This document shows positions 21,953 through 33,675 of a DNA stretch of 64,000 nt, piece by piece. Position 1 is the first letter of the stretch. Every line of letters starts with the position of its first letter. The position numbers and the translations under genes were made by a program. The notes beneath the pieces were generated by a model. It was given only the letters and a program-made list of their open reading frames with translations. It made no database searches and was not told where the DNA came from. This stretch comes from Lytechinus variegatus (lineage: Eukaryota > Echinodermata > Echinoidea > Temnopleuroida > Toxopneustidae), in NCBI RefSeq assembly GCF_018143015.1, contig NC_054743.1, forward strand, positions 44,426,922-44,490,921, read 5' to 3'.

Positions 21953-22497
21953 CCCCGGGGGGGGGGGGGGCACTTCCATTCACGAGTGGATACCATGCGC
22001 GACCATGTGGTCTCGAAAAGCACCCTAAACATGTAATTTCCATATTCTGAAAATGCACCCCTTAACAAGTATTGGCGTGTGAAACCCTACCCTTAACAAG
22101 TATTGAAGACAAAGCGATACTCTTGGCAAATATTCCCTGAAATGAACCCCTAAACAACTGTTCCGGGTCCTTCGGTCGTCGGCTTTAACTTATTTGGTTT
22201 AGTACGACCCCACATTCTACACCTCGCGCAAATCGGACTCTAAACAAGAAGTGTTGGGGCAAAAAGGACATCCTTTATAAAACATTTTAATTTTGTTTTA
22301 TCATCCCCGCAAATTCGACCCTAAACACGTAATTTTCCTAACGAAATAGATACCCTTTTTTCATTATTTTTGTGTTTTTGACACCCTTATCACGTTACGT
22401 ACGTAACGTGCCCTATCGTGAACAAGACATCCTTTCATTTACGTGTTTTTTGGGTCGCGCATGGTATCCACTCGTCAATGTACGTGGCCCCCCGGGG
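21953..22497. mobile_element. MITE with CCCCGGGG ends, 545 bp
   Basis: Inverted ends share CGAGTGGATACCATGCGCGA (about 21981-22000) and its complement at about 22456-22475, outside which lie CCCCGGGG blocks. The interior contains 'CCCTTAACAAGTATT' direct repeats and the palindrome CGTTACGTACGTAACG. No ORF. Confidence 0.85.
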
Positions 22498-22582
22498 CCA
22501 TTCCTTCTTTTCAATCCATGATATAGCCTTTTTTTTCAGATACATGTAACAGTTACACACACTGTCACCACCTACTGAAAAG

Positions 22583-24338
22583 GGTTACACTTCGTAATTC
22601 CGAAGGTTTGTTTGTCCGAAAACGAAATGAGGTTCGTTAATCATTACGTTTTCGGACTAACGAACCTTCGAAATTACGAACCTCATTTCGTTTTCGGATT
22701 AGCGAACCTTCGGAATGACGAGCCCCATTTCGTTTTCGGACTTACGAACCTTCGGAATATCTGAACTTTCGGAATAACGAAGCATAAATGGGTGTCGATC
22801 ACGGGGGGGGGGGGTGGGGGATATATCACCCCTAATATTTCAAGTGGGGGGGTGGCCTGTATTATCACCCCCCAATAATTTAGGGTAGAAAAATTATAAT
22901 AATGATGATAAAAAATGAAAAGTTTGATCATGATAATTATAGTGATGATTATAATATGCCATCAATCAGTTTGTGTCCCTCGCAATTTGTGTATATTGTT
23001 ATTAAATATAAACATTCTTTTTCAGGACTATTAAACAGATGGGTGGAGGTTCAAGATGAAAAGGAGTGAAATGTTTATGTATATGATATTTTTTAACACA
23101 TGACATAACATGACCCCAACGAAAAACAACTTTTGCTGATAGGGTATTCCATCCCACCAGTGGTGAATAAATTAATTCAAAAGGGTGGAAAAATAACCGG
23201 GAGTAAAAGGGTGGCAAGATAAATCGTCTAAGGAATGACGGTAAGCCCGATGGCGAACGTACGAGAAGCCACACAGGCTCCGAATCTGCATTCTGGCCGT
23301 CTCACCTGCATCACGCGGTTCAATATAGCAGCAGTGCTGACTTTGAATACTACTCTAACTCGCATAAGATGTTCAGTGATACATGTCCACTTTTTATGAA
23401 CTAGACCAATAAACTTACAGAGATATGATGGTTTTTCAACAAAAAACCCCAACATGGCCAAAGTTCATTGACCCTAAATGACCTTTGACCTTGGTCATGT
23501 GACGTGAAACTCATGCAGGATGTTCAGTGATACTTGATTAACCTTATGTCCAAGTTTCATGAACTAGGTCCATATATTTTCTAAGTTATGATGACATTTC
23601 AAAAACTTACCCTCAGGTCAAGATTTCGATGTTGATTCCTCCAACATGGTCTAAGTTCATTGACCCTAAATGACCTTTGACCTTGGTCATGTGACATGAA
23701 ACTCTAATAGGATGTTCAGTAATACTTGATTATCCTTATGGCCAAGTTTCATTAACTAGGTCCATATACTTTCTAAGTTATGACGTCATTTCAAAAACTT
23801 AACCTCAGGTTAAGATTTGATGTTGACGCCGTTGCCGCCGTCGCCGTCGGAAAAGCGGCGCCTATAGTCTCACTCTGCTTCGCAGGTGAGACAAAAAAAC
23901 GATATTGCCAGTCGGGTTAGATTAAGAGAGAAGTTGTATATACAGAGGCGTCGATCCGGGGGGGGGGGGGGGCAGGGGGGCGATCGTCCCACCAATGAAA
24001 ATATTTGAGGGGGGCAAACATATCGCGTCCCCCCCCCCCCAAATAATTCCGCATGTGCAACTAAAAAATAAAATAAGATTGTAATGCTACAGTGAAATCA
24101 GCAAGCGAGATTGAGATACCAACTAGATTTTGATTTAAAATCGTGCTCAAGATGTCTGCTTTTCAGATTGGAATAGTAATACTATTACTAACCCAACCAC
24201 TCCCAAATGTCCTAACTTGTGATTTAGTGAGGGTAATATTGAAAGATCCCCATCCACAAGAACATTTGTGTCAATCATCCCCCCAACCAAGAATACCGAT
24301 CGACACCCATGTAACGAAGCTTCGGAATTAACGAAAGT
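22583..24338. mobile_element. Element with CGAAGGTTCG-type repeated ends (composite)
   Basis: The left part (22583-22790) has about four ~45-bp units built on TTCGTTTTCGGA and CGAACCTTCGGAAT, rich in small hairpins, ending ATGGGTGTCGATC (22789-22801). The complement GATCGACACCCAT then AACGAAGCTTCGGAA lies at 24299-24327. Between are a poly-G block, a nested element (23299-23892) and unassigned DNA. A small ORF with a hydrophobic start (24152) is in the interior. Confidence 0.55.
23299..23892. mobile_element. GTCTCACCTGC-ended element with 192-bp tandem repeats carrying DR1 motifs
   Basis: Ends GTCTCACCTGC and GCAGGTGAGAC. The interior repeats every ~192 bp: AACATGG, TTCATTGACCCTAAATGACC, TTTGACCTTGGTCATGTGAC, GATGTTCAGTGATACTTGAT. 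TGACCTTTGACCT (perfect DR1) occurs at 23479-23491 and 23671-23683. A GCCGCCGTCGCCGTCGG block precedes the right end. Confidence 0.75.
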
Positions 24339-24654
24339 ATGCGCTGAAAAAAACAGTGTCCCACATGGTATTCAAAGTGTGAAAACAACATGAAATCAAT
24401 TGAATTTGCACAGTGATCCATGCACTTGCAAGTGAACACACTGCAAACACGGACATGGTGTGCAGTATAGGGCTTGCCCTCTTTTTCTAAATTAATTTAT
24501 TCAACTCCAAGATAATTGGTGGAGAATGCAATAATATAAAACAAAACGCTAAAGCAGTATAAGTGTAAAACAACCAAACAAACACAAAACAAAATCAGAG
24601 AATAATGAAACAATTAGGCTAAACACAGATCGGGAGAAAGTTGCTAAAAGGACT

Positions 24655-25220
24655 TAAAGGGTCCACCCAACATAAAGTTGATTTGAATAAAAAGAAAAAA
24701 AAATTCCAACAAGCATAACACTGAAAATAAGAAAGTTATGACATTTTAAAGTTTCGCTTTAATTTCACAAAACGGTTATATTCACAGCCTGGTCGGTATA
24801 TGCAAATGAGGAGACTGATGACGTCTTCCATGCACTCACTATTTCTTTTGTATATGCATGATTATGAAATATTCTTATTTTCTCCTCATTGTCAAGTGAA
24901 ACAAAGGGCATTTCCTCCATGAACATGGAATTAGCATTATATAGTTCAGTCAAGATGGTCCTTATTGTAAAATCTGTAAAAAATGAAATATTGTATAATT
25001 CAAATATAAATTGAAAACAAAAGAAATAGTGAATGAGGGACTTCATGGGCCGTCTCATTTGCATGTCACCGAGTTGTGCGTATCAATGTTTCGTAAAAAT
25101 AAGCGGAACTTTGAAATTTCATAACTTTCTTATTTTACTTCCGAAATTTTCAGCGTCATGCTAGTTTGATTTTTCTCTATTTATTCGAATCAACATTTTA
25201 CCGGGGTGGACTTGACCTTT
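24655..25220. mobile_element. GTCCACC palindromic MITE, full copy, 566 bp
   Basis: Long imperfect inverted repeat (~230-bp arms): AAAGGGTCCACCC, AACATAAAGTTGATTTGAAT and CAACAAGCATAACACTGAAAA are mirrored at 25150-25220. No coding capacity. Confidence 0.85.
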
Positions 25221-25879
25221 GAATTATAGAACTTAGTACAAGTTACTTTATTACCGTGCATCAGGAAAGAAGTATTAATATACACTAAAAAATGGGTAGA
25301 AAAACACATTTTTTACAACCAACAATAAAACAGCACTTTTCGTATTTTTGTGAAAGAGATTATCTTAAATACTTTTCACATGATCACCAAAATCCCTGAC
25401 GTAATAGTATTGATTAAGACATTGAAAATGACTGTTCATGACATAAAACAAACCCAAAATAATCATGATGTCACATTTTTCTTCACACAATTTTAGAGAA
25501 AATGATTAAGATTTGAATAAAATATTCAACTATATATACTAGTATTCTATCGGTAACGCTCTTATATAGTAAGAAAAACAAAAGCATATCCGCTTGTCAG
25601 AGGAACATCACACTGACACTAAATATAGCAAAATAATTATTTTAAAGGACATGTTTTCTCTCTGTATGTCACACATAAAGCACAATAAAGGTGTAAAATT
25701 AACTTGTACGTTTTGAAATGATATGTGCAAAGTTCCTCGTTTAAAGGTGCTCCCTTTCTGAAAGGTACAAAATATGTACGTAATATCTTTCACTGCTCTC
25801 AGTGTGACATTCGTATTTCTTTGAAATATGAAAGATCAGAGGATTTTTAAACTAGGGGGAGGGGGGGGGCGGACACTTT

Positions 25880-26290
25880 TTTTTAACGTTTCACAAAATC
25901 AAGCGCGAGCTAAATAGGCCCTACTGACATGTGAAGATGATATCACCTCAAACATTGCGAACGTAAAGCACGAGCTGATTTTTTTTTATATCGTGAGATG
26001 ATAACTTGGTGTTCTAAGCATTATTGTTTTACTAATGAACAGGATGGGTATCTATCTAACTAAACAATTGGCGCGAGCTGATTTTTTGGGGTCTATTTTC
26101 TTCACTTTTTGTATTCATGAACATGCAGGACGCGTAAAAACTTGAATAGCGAGAAGAACAATTTGTGCATATTGACTCCAGCACTTGATTTTTAAGCCCC
26201 ATGTTATTCTATTAGATAAATCCTTTGTCTATCTCAATCAAAAACCACTGTGTGCAAAAAGCGTGAGCAAAATTTATATAACGACCAGCA
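25880..26290. repeat. Diverged block of the GCGCGAGC satellite-like family
   Basis: Boxes AAGCGCGAGCTAAA, GCGAACGTAAAGCACGAGC, GGCGCGAGCTGATTTTTT and AAAAGCGTGAGCAAAATTT recur. The stretch CATATTGACTCCAGCACTTG then TTTTTAAGCCCCAT matches 20031-20066 in the TU-like middle. Confidence 0.55.
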
Positions 26291-26299
26291 AGATTTTTG

Positions 26300-28355
26300 C
26301 TAGTGATTGAATATTTTTGGGAGTTCAGAGTGAATGGGAGAAAACAAATCAAAATTTAATGCTGCTTTGGGGCACTTTAGAGCATTAGTATAGGATGCCT
26401 ATTAACGCATTTATTATCTTTTTTTAAGTTTTCAAAATTTCGGGGGGCAAGGGGGTGCCAGCACTGTATAGGATGCAAAGCTGCTATTTAAGGTGCTTTA
26501 CTTTCTGAAAGGTATAAAGTGGGTAAAAAATTGCACCTTTAACTGCTCCAAGTTGACATTAGTCTTCAACTTTCATAATAAACCAAGCATTAAATAGTTT
26601 ATGCAAATCGCGTAAAAGACATCGCATAGCCGTACAAGGGGAGGGGGGGGGGGGGAGTGGGGTGTTGAGCCGCGGAAACCCTCCCCGTATGATACGAAAA
26701 CGGAAAGAAAAGGGGGGAACTTATACATTGTTATCGGGTTTTCTTAGTGATAACTTCTTTTGATGTACATTTAAACCTATATATGTCTCTCAAAATTAAA
26801 TCAATTCTCAGTTGTTGTTTTTTTTTACAAGGGAGACCAAATCATTGGTGAAGAAAAGTTCCCTTCCCCCACTTCACCCACTCCCCAATCTGGTAAGGAC
26901 ATGCAGTGGAATGTAGTTTGGACACTTTGAGGAATACCAGCCACCCCAGTAACTGATTCAAAACATGGTTTTAGATTAAATTAAAGTCCACTAGTATTAC
27001 AATTTCATCCAACAGAAGTTTGCCGAATACATGATCATATAGTATGGCTTAAAATTCCAGTTTCAGCATGAAGAGAGAAAGCATCGTACAAGCGATATAC
27101 TAGTTAGCATGTTAATCCTACAACAAAAATATTATATCACATATAATTTTTCTATGATAAAAAATGTGCATAATAATGACCAAGAATAAACGATACATAA
27201 TGCAAGTTAAGATAAACAATAATTTTGTATACTTGCTAAACTTTCTATTGTACAATAATCATGATAATGACCTTTATTGCTTTCCTTAAAATCATTCAGA
27301 ATACATGATTTTCTTTCCTACACACCGAACATGCCATATAGGTCTATAACTATTTTTTAACAGTTACAAGTATATAAGGATATAATTTTATAAAGGAAAT
27401 GTCTACTTGAAAGCATAGATCATTTTAATATTCAACCCTTGGCGGTTAAATGGTTGAATATGATTTCTCTCGACAATAACTGTGGTATTGATCTTCATCG
27501 TCTTCTTCTTATTATTCAGAATAATGTGTTTTTATCATACACACCCAATAAAACTATTATATCATTTGCATTATAGGCTAATAAGTAAAATGGAGGATTC
27601 TATTATGTTGCTACCCGATGAAAAAAAAATGATACAAACGTAATAATCAGTAACCATAATAGACAACATTCATAACAACAATTAAACACGTGCATATTAT
27701 ACATTAACCTAAATGAACATAGAAATCAGTAAGAATTAATGAGGCCTTCAAAGTTAACATGCTTAAAGAGTAATTTAAATAAGTTAAGAGTATTTGGGTA
27801 GATACTGTATAAAATGGCCAGACTGAGTCTTTAACTGAAATACAAAAAGTTGCAATCCATAATCAGATGATGTACATAGAACAGAAAAATCCGTTGAAGT
27901 CTGAAATTTTTATCCATAAAAACATTTCTCTCTAAACGATGACAGTCTGAATAATTTTGTTTAATGCTACAAACTTATTTTCACCATCATGTTTAACATC
28001 TAGCACTGCAACGAATTTCGGTTACTCTTAACTTAAACTCTAGAATATTCTATGCATGATTTGAATATAAAGCACTTTTAAAGCAGCAGAAATTTACGCA
28101 GAAAAAAATATAGGCGAAAATTAAGTATTTTATTTGTCTGTTTGAAGACGTATATAGAAGGCCTATATGTTGGTTGATATAATGTTACTCATCTGTCTAT
28201 CGTTCAATAAAAGAAGCGAAGTCTCTAAACATGTCTGATATATGATAATATTCGCAATCACAACCCATTATTGATGAGATACTGGAAGTATACAAGCATG
28301 ATATTATTTTTCAAATGCATGTGTCACCCTATTACTATGACTCGAGTAATCTTTT
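26300..28355. other. AT-rich DNA, nothing recognised
   Basis: A poly-G tract at about 26641-26656. Otherwise no gene, splice-supported ORF or terminal inverted repeat was found on either strand. Confidence 0.5.
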
Positions 28356-28524
28356 CACTCTAAAAACACTGAGTAAAATTTTACCCAATATTTAAAAGGA
28401 GTAGCATGTTTGCTGGGTACCTTTTTTTACCCCATAGGGCTAAACATATTCAGGTATATTTTTACCCAACCAACATGCATGTTCCCATTTTACCCAATAT
28501 TGGGTAAACTTTTTTTTTAGAGTG
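28356..28524. mobile_element. CACTCTAAAAAC-ended MITE
   Basis: Left CACTCTAAAAACACTGAG and right TTTTTTTAGAGTG. Interior 'TTTTACCCAATATT' appears in both orientations. Belongs to a wider group of CACTG(T/C)AAAAAC-like elements in the window. Confidence 0.6.
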
Positions 28525-28719
28525 TTTGAAGACATAGTCAAATCTTATAGCTCAGGTCACAATTTAATGACTTTAAAGCATCTTCAAACTCTCACCGCAA
28601 ATTTAACCAACTTTTTGTACATTTATTGATTGTATTCCATACAAAATTATCAAACCAATTAACCAAATGAGATATTTATTTACATCATCTTATGTAGGTA
28701 TGGGGCGATAGACATGACA

Positions 28720-29391
28720 GACATATGAAGAGTTTTGTTCCAAAAGGAGTTAAATATACTTTTGGTGTTTTTATGTAAATCAAGGTTTTTTAATTCACCA
28801 CTTTCCCTTAGCCATTGTTTTATTTTGATACATTATGATAGTACAACTAAATCATGATTTCAAAAGTCTAGCATTCATTATCAATTTTTAGAGAATTTTT
28901 GAAATTTTATTTTTCGTGGATTTAGCTCCTTTTACCTTAGTAAAATGTAAATTTTTGCCTATTTAAACATGTTTGATATTGGACATTGAACACGAAACGC
29001 ATAAATATGGCTAGCAGAATACATTCACACTTTTTCTGATGTAGGTAAATCCAATAATATTCTTAAAAATTGCAAAATTCTGTTAATTTCAGCAATATTT
29101 GCACTGATGGTATAGACTTGTACACACAACTTGTACCTAAAATATGAATGCATAACTTTATGTAAAATAGGAAAAATAACCAATTTTAAATAACCGTATA
29201 GTGGATTTAGCTCCTTTTGGAACAAAACCCAAATTTGAAATAAATTTTTACGAACCTTTCCCCCATCCCCCCCAAAAAAATCAAAATCGATATGTTGCAT
29301 TTCATTCCCACGGCAAAGTTAAAAAAAATCAATTTTGGTCAAAAGTGGGGGATTAAGCTCCTTTTGGAATCAAGCTCTTCATATAGGTCTA
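28720..29391. mobile_element. MITE with ATATGAAGAG ends, 670 bp
   Basis: Left ATATGAAGAGTTTTGTTCCA then AAAGGAG is mirrored by CTCCTTTTGGAATCAAGCTC then TTCATAT at the right. GGATTTAGCTCCTTTT recurs inside. Ends about 110 bp from the TRIM stop codon. Confidence 0.65.
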
Positions 29392-29501
29392 CGTTGAATA
29401 CGAGATAAACTAATAATAATGATAATATAATAAAACTAACAATCTCCACATCCATGAAATTTCGGACGTTAGAATGTCATAGGGTTTGCAATTCGTCCAG
29501 G

Positions 29502-32477
29502 TTAGTTACCCTCGATTAATTGATCGAGATCTTCGTCACTGTCATCTAATATATCCCAATCATTGCCATCTCCGTCATTGCCATCTAATATATCCCAATC
29601 CTTTGCTGAGTAGACACGAATCACCTTTCCTATATTGATGACCACGAGGTCATTTCCATGGTTAGCAATCACTGGCCAGTCTTCTGACTTGAAATCTGCT
29701 GATACATCGAGCTCGTCTATGATGTACTCAAGAATACGACCATCATTCAGGGAATGCTTGGTGAGAGTAATGGTGCGGCTGCCCAAGCTTGCGGATAGAA
29801 CGTAGAGGGCGTCACTCTCTGTGCAGGAGATGGACAGGTACATCCTTCCCGGTTCCTTGATTACTTGCTGGATTGTACCATTGTCATCAGTGATGATGAC
29901 GGCTTTCAAATCCCCTTGGAGGAACACCAACCGACCTGACTTGGCGGCTGCAAGACTTTTAACCCTCTCAGTAGGAACCTTGAAATTATCGAACTCAAGT
30001 TGATCTGCCTTAGCAGGGGTATCCCTGGCCTTAGAAAGTGGAGAGCTGCCGAACGCAAAACCGCCGACCTGTTTGACCGGCATGGGTGCAGGAGAAGGGA
30101 GTTTCTTAGAGCGACTCCGATAGACAGTAACTGACGTGGATGATCCATACCCTGCTTTGCTCTCTATTTCCTGTGAAGCCGTTTTGCGTTTCGTTCCTGA
30201 ATCGGTGGGAGAGAACTTGAACCCTATATGATAATGGAACGGGGGGGGGGGGGGTGTTGATTAATAAATGGTTAAAATTTGCAAAGGGTATTTCATTCAC
30301 ATTTGACTTTTCATTTAAATCATAAAATATGAATATAAAATAGTGAGGAACAATGGAGCACAATATGCTTTGAATATGGTACACTAATTTTTAATCACAA
30401 ACTACGGAACAATGTGTACGCCCTTCTCTCATTCCCCTTATAATGAGTCACATAATTTATGGAAGAAACTCCATCAAACTTTATGGTGTAGTTTAGAATA
30501 TTGTTGTTTTGTCATCAACATCAGTCCAACCTTAGAATTATGAATGAAACATTTGTTTATTTAGTTTGCCTTATATGGCATGTCGTAGTAAACAAAATAT
30601 ATGCTGTTCGTGATTATGATAGACTATTAGGCCTACAGCTCATCTCACTAAATGGGATTTCGATTCAAATGAAACTGTTATTTTAGACAAATAAATTCTC
30701 TATGAAAGAGTACACTCATTTACAACTTACAAGTACAAATTTACAAGTGCATGACCGATTTAATATGCCTACCTGAAACAGATGAAGAACTTTTGGTAGT
30801 ACTTGGTTGACCAAATGCCGTCGAACTCGAAGATATGCCGAAGGTAAATTGCGACGTGGGCACGCTTGGGGTATTGAAGTTGAATGAAGCAGAATTCGTA
30901 TGTGTCCCAAATGGCGAACAAGCAGGATATTCTGGTTCGCTATGAACTTGATCGTCCATAGGATTGCTGTCAGTAATGACATCACGGGATTGGAAATCAA
31001 CAGCAATCCGGGCGTTATTGTTGAGTTGACATGACGAAACTGATATCGACGAACTTGCACTTAAGAAGACTTGATTGGATTTGGAAAATGCATCCAGTTT
31101 TATTCGGAAGAATTTCGTATCACCAGCGGTTGTCTCAACAAGGACAGATAGTCTCCTCTTTTCCACTGCTATAGCCATATCTACCACCTGTTTGATGCTT
31201 TGATCCTGATTTAGCTTCGTCCAGGTTGATGGTTCAGCATCGAAAGACAACAGTTTCTTATAAATACCATTCTTACAGGCAACGTACAAAGCATTATCGT
31301 CACATGAGGTTTTCACAATGTCTTTATCAGGAATAGGAAACATCTGGCTCTCTTGCCAAAAGGGCGGCAGTAACAACGCAGCAAACGGCGACACTGGCGT
31401 CGGAAAATTAGGCCCTTGAACCAGGGTACCTCTTAAAGCCAGGAGATCCCTAGAAATTGTCATCGTGACTTCTGACGCGATCTCCTCTTCGAGTTCTTTA
31501 AGGACTTCCTCGGGCAAGAAAGGACCCCTCGAGAGGTCGGCCACCTGCTTTGCTGAAATGATGTCATTAGCTTTTATTTGTAGCCTTGTCAGGATATCTG
31601 TAGATGTTTTCAAATTGTCTCTGAACGCATTCAGTTTGAGATTGAGCTTTCCCTCAAATACTTCAACCTTCTGCAGGAGTTCCTCTTCAGTTTTGTTCAA
31701 ATTCATTGCAGCCCTTGCTTTCAAGTCCCGAATATTTTCTCTGAGGTTATGAATCTGCTGGTTTATTTCTGCTTCCTTTTTCTCCACCTCACCGAGTATG
31801 GCCTCCACAGATTCCTGCTTACTTTGACAATTTTCCAGACGATCTTTCATCTTCTCCTGTGTTTCCAGAAACATCTTTTGCACTGTTGTGCAGTCATGGT
31901 CAGGCTTGGTGTGGTCAAGAACAATGCAGTCTCTGCAGATCCGTTTCTTACATGTCCTGCAGAAGAATCTCCGTATCTCACCTATGTGCTCGTCGCACTC
32001 GTATGCCTTTCTCCACAGACCCTCTTCCATCCAATTGATTTTTACCGAACCGTTGACGATTTTCTCCAGGGGCACTGGTCGGTGATCTTTCATTAATATT
32101 TTCATTCTTGAATGAGAAGATGCACATGAGTCGCAGATGAAATTGAGACAATCTCTACAATATGTTGTCAGAATCGAATCGCTGTCCCCACAGGCGTCGC
32201 AGGCTATTTCGGTCGAGTTCTTCTTAGCCTCTAGAACTTCGATGACCCTGCTTATCAGTGGATCTGACTTCAGACCTGACACACCGTCCACTGGAAGGGT
32301 AATTGTTTCTCTGCACATAGGACACTTGATCGAACCCGGGCGAACTCGATCACATTGTTTCAGGCATTCTTCGCAGAAAGAATGTCCACAAGATAAAGAT
32401 TTAGGATTCTTTAAGGTGTTTATGCAAACAGCACAGTCCAGTTCACGATTGAGTTTTTCCACAGCCTCTGCCGCCAT
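29502..32477 (-). CDS. TRIM-family RING/B-box/coiled-coil protein with FG-rich linker, complete, 2 exons
   Basis: Probable E3 ubiquitin ligase of the tripartite-motif family. Exons 30773-32477 and 29502-30223 join with a phase-1 GT-AG intron (2427 nt, 808 aa); reading through the donor would give a false stop. Seen: C3HC4 RING at 15-55 (C15, C18, C30, H32, C35, C38, C52, C55); B-box 1 about 93-132; B-box 2 about 161-194; heptad-like coiled coil about 200-320; then a beta-rich region (about 380-510) with short 'ALYVACKNG'-type strands. Residues about 520-630 are Ser/Thr-rich and disordered with FG dipeptides at 523, 546, 555 and 626. A second beta-rich segment (about 640-770) follows, then an acidic tail with two copies of DWDILD. 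The two beta-rich parts may be halves of a degenerate propeller like the NHL region of TRIM2/3/32/56-type proteins; this is inference. ATG 32477 heads the long ORF, with a TATATAG about 35 bp upstream on the coding strand. TRIM genes are strongly expanded in echinoderms. Confidence 0.92.
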
Positions 32478-32839
32478 ATTTTAATCTAGCATATGGGAAT
32501 TCTCTTCAACTATATAGCTTAAAGAATGCCACGAATGGTATAATGAATTGAAATATAAGTATATGTCCTACTTACAGCAAAGGCAATCGCGTTGGAAATT
32601 CCCACCCTCAATATCAATTTAACTTTGGAAATCCCCACTATGAACAATAAAGCATGATTTGCATAATTATATCTGATCAAACGAGTGTGCTCCCTCTTGT
32701 GGTACATCCAGGAACTGACTGTGTGCGTGTTTTTCACGAGATTATTCAGTAAACATACGTATACATATCACATGGGCCTAAATCCATGACGTCATATTAT
32801 TCAAGGGGGGGGGGCAATAGGATCACCGCTTGGATATAT

Positions 32840-32846
32840 ACACCTA

Positions 32847-32890
<44 letters not shown>

Positions 32891-32895
32891 TTATG
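32840..32895 (+). repeat. (CA)n(TA)n microsatellite
   Basis: About 30 bp of CA dinucleotides followed by TA dinucleotides, with GGGGGGGG shortly upstream at about 32806. Confidence 0.9.
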
Positions 32896-33014
32896 TATTA
32901 TATGTACAGGATTATACATTTTTTTAAAATTGCGTAATATATTGAATCCAAATCAAGCTTAGCGTTAATAAATATTTAAGACGAAATTACCAAAGCGATG
33001 GCTAACATAGAGCC

Positions 33015-33440
33015 TTCTGTTTGACTTAAGTAAAGCTTTCAATACATTTAATCACAAAAAATTCCTTCACAGACTACATTCATTCGGAATACAAGACAAT
33101 GTACACCGTTTTTTTCGAAGATTACTCATTAAACCTAAAAATTCAGGATATTCATATTGAACAGGTTAAATCTATAAATTACCTTAGTCATGTTGATATG
33201 ACTATTGCTAAAAAGGATTGGTAATAAGATCTTTTCATAAAAGTGAGTAAGATAATCAGTTTTCTTTTCAATGTATCAAGTTTTAATGTTTTATCGGCGA
33301 CTAAATCTTGTCTTGGCATTTTACAGAAACTGCAAAACCTTGCAGGAAGGACAATTTTGATTTTCTAAATCAAAGTATCAGAGCACAGGAGAGTGCGTGG
33401 AATTTTCTATATTTTAAGACAGGAAATATCTTGTAGCAAC
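33015..33440 (+). pseudogene. Reverse transcriptase relic of a jockey/CR1-type element
   Basis: About 33018-33110 reads LFDLSKAFNTFNHKKFLHRL (RT box A). About 33180-33350 reads scraps INYLSHVD and SATKSCLGILQKLQN of the RT C-terminal region. The 33180-33440 part is repeated at 53855-54160. Many stops. Confidence 0.65.
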
Positions 33441-33589
33441 ATAATTTTTTCCATATTGTCTATGCTTCGGAATAAAAATAAATTAAATAGTCACAATTGG
33501 TAATACTATTAGTAAAATGCCTTATAGATAAAATTATAGATTTTAAAAGAAGCGTAGCTTTCAAAGATGGAAGGTAAAGAAGAGCTGTA

Positions 33590-33675
33590 ACTTAAAATCC
33601 GTTTCTGAAAGAGTCGTGAAAAAAGTGCTTTAGGTGTTTTGTACGACTGTTTCAAGAACGGATTTTGAATTCTCT
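33590..33675. repeat. Short imperfect hairpin
   Basis: AAAATCCGTTTCTGAAAGAG and TTTCAAGAACGGATTTTGA are inverted copies about 40 bp apart; possibly the remnant of a small MITE. Confidence 0.4.

Noticed and set aside
24152..24331. Small ORF with hydrophobic start MSAFQIGIVILLLTQPLPNV
   Set aside because: It lies inside a composite repeat and runs into its inverted end; no partner exon seen.
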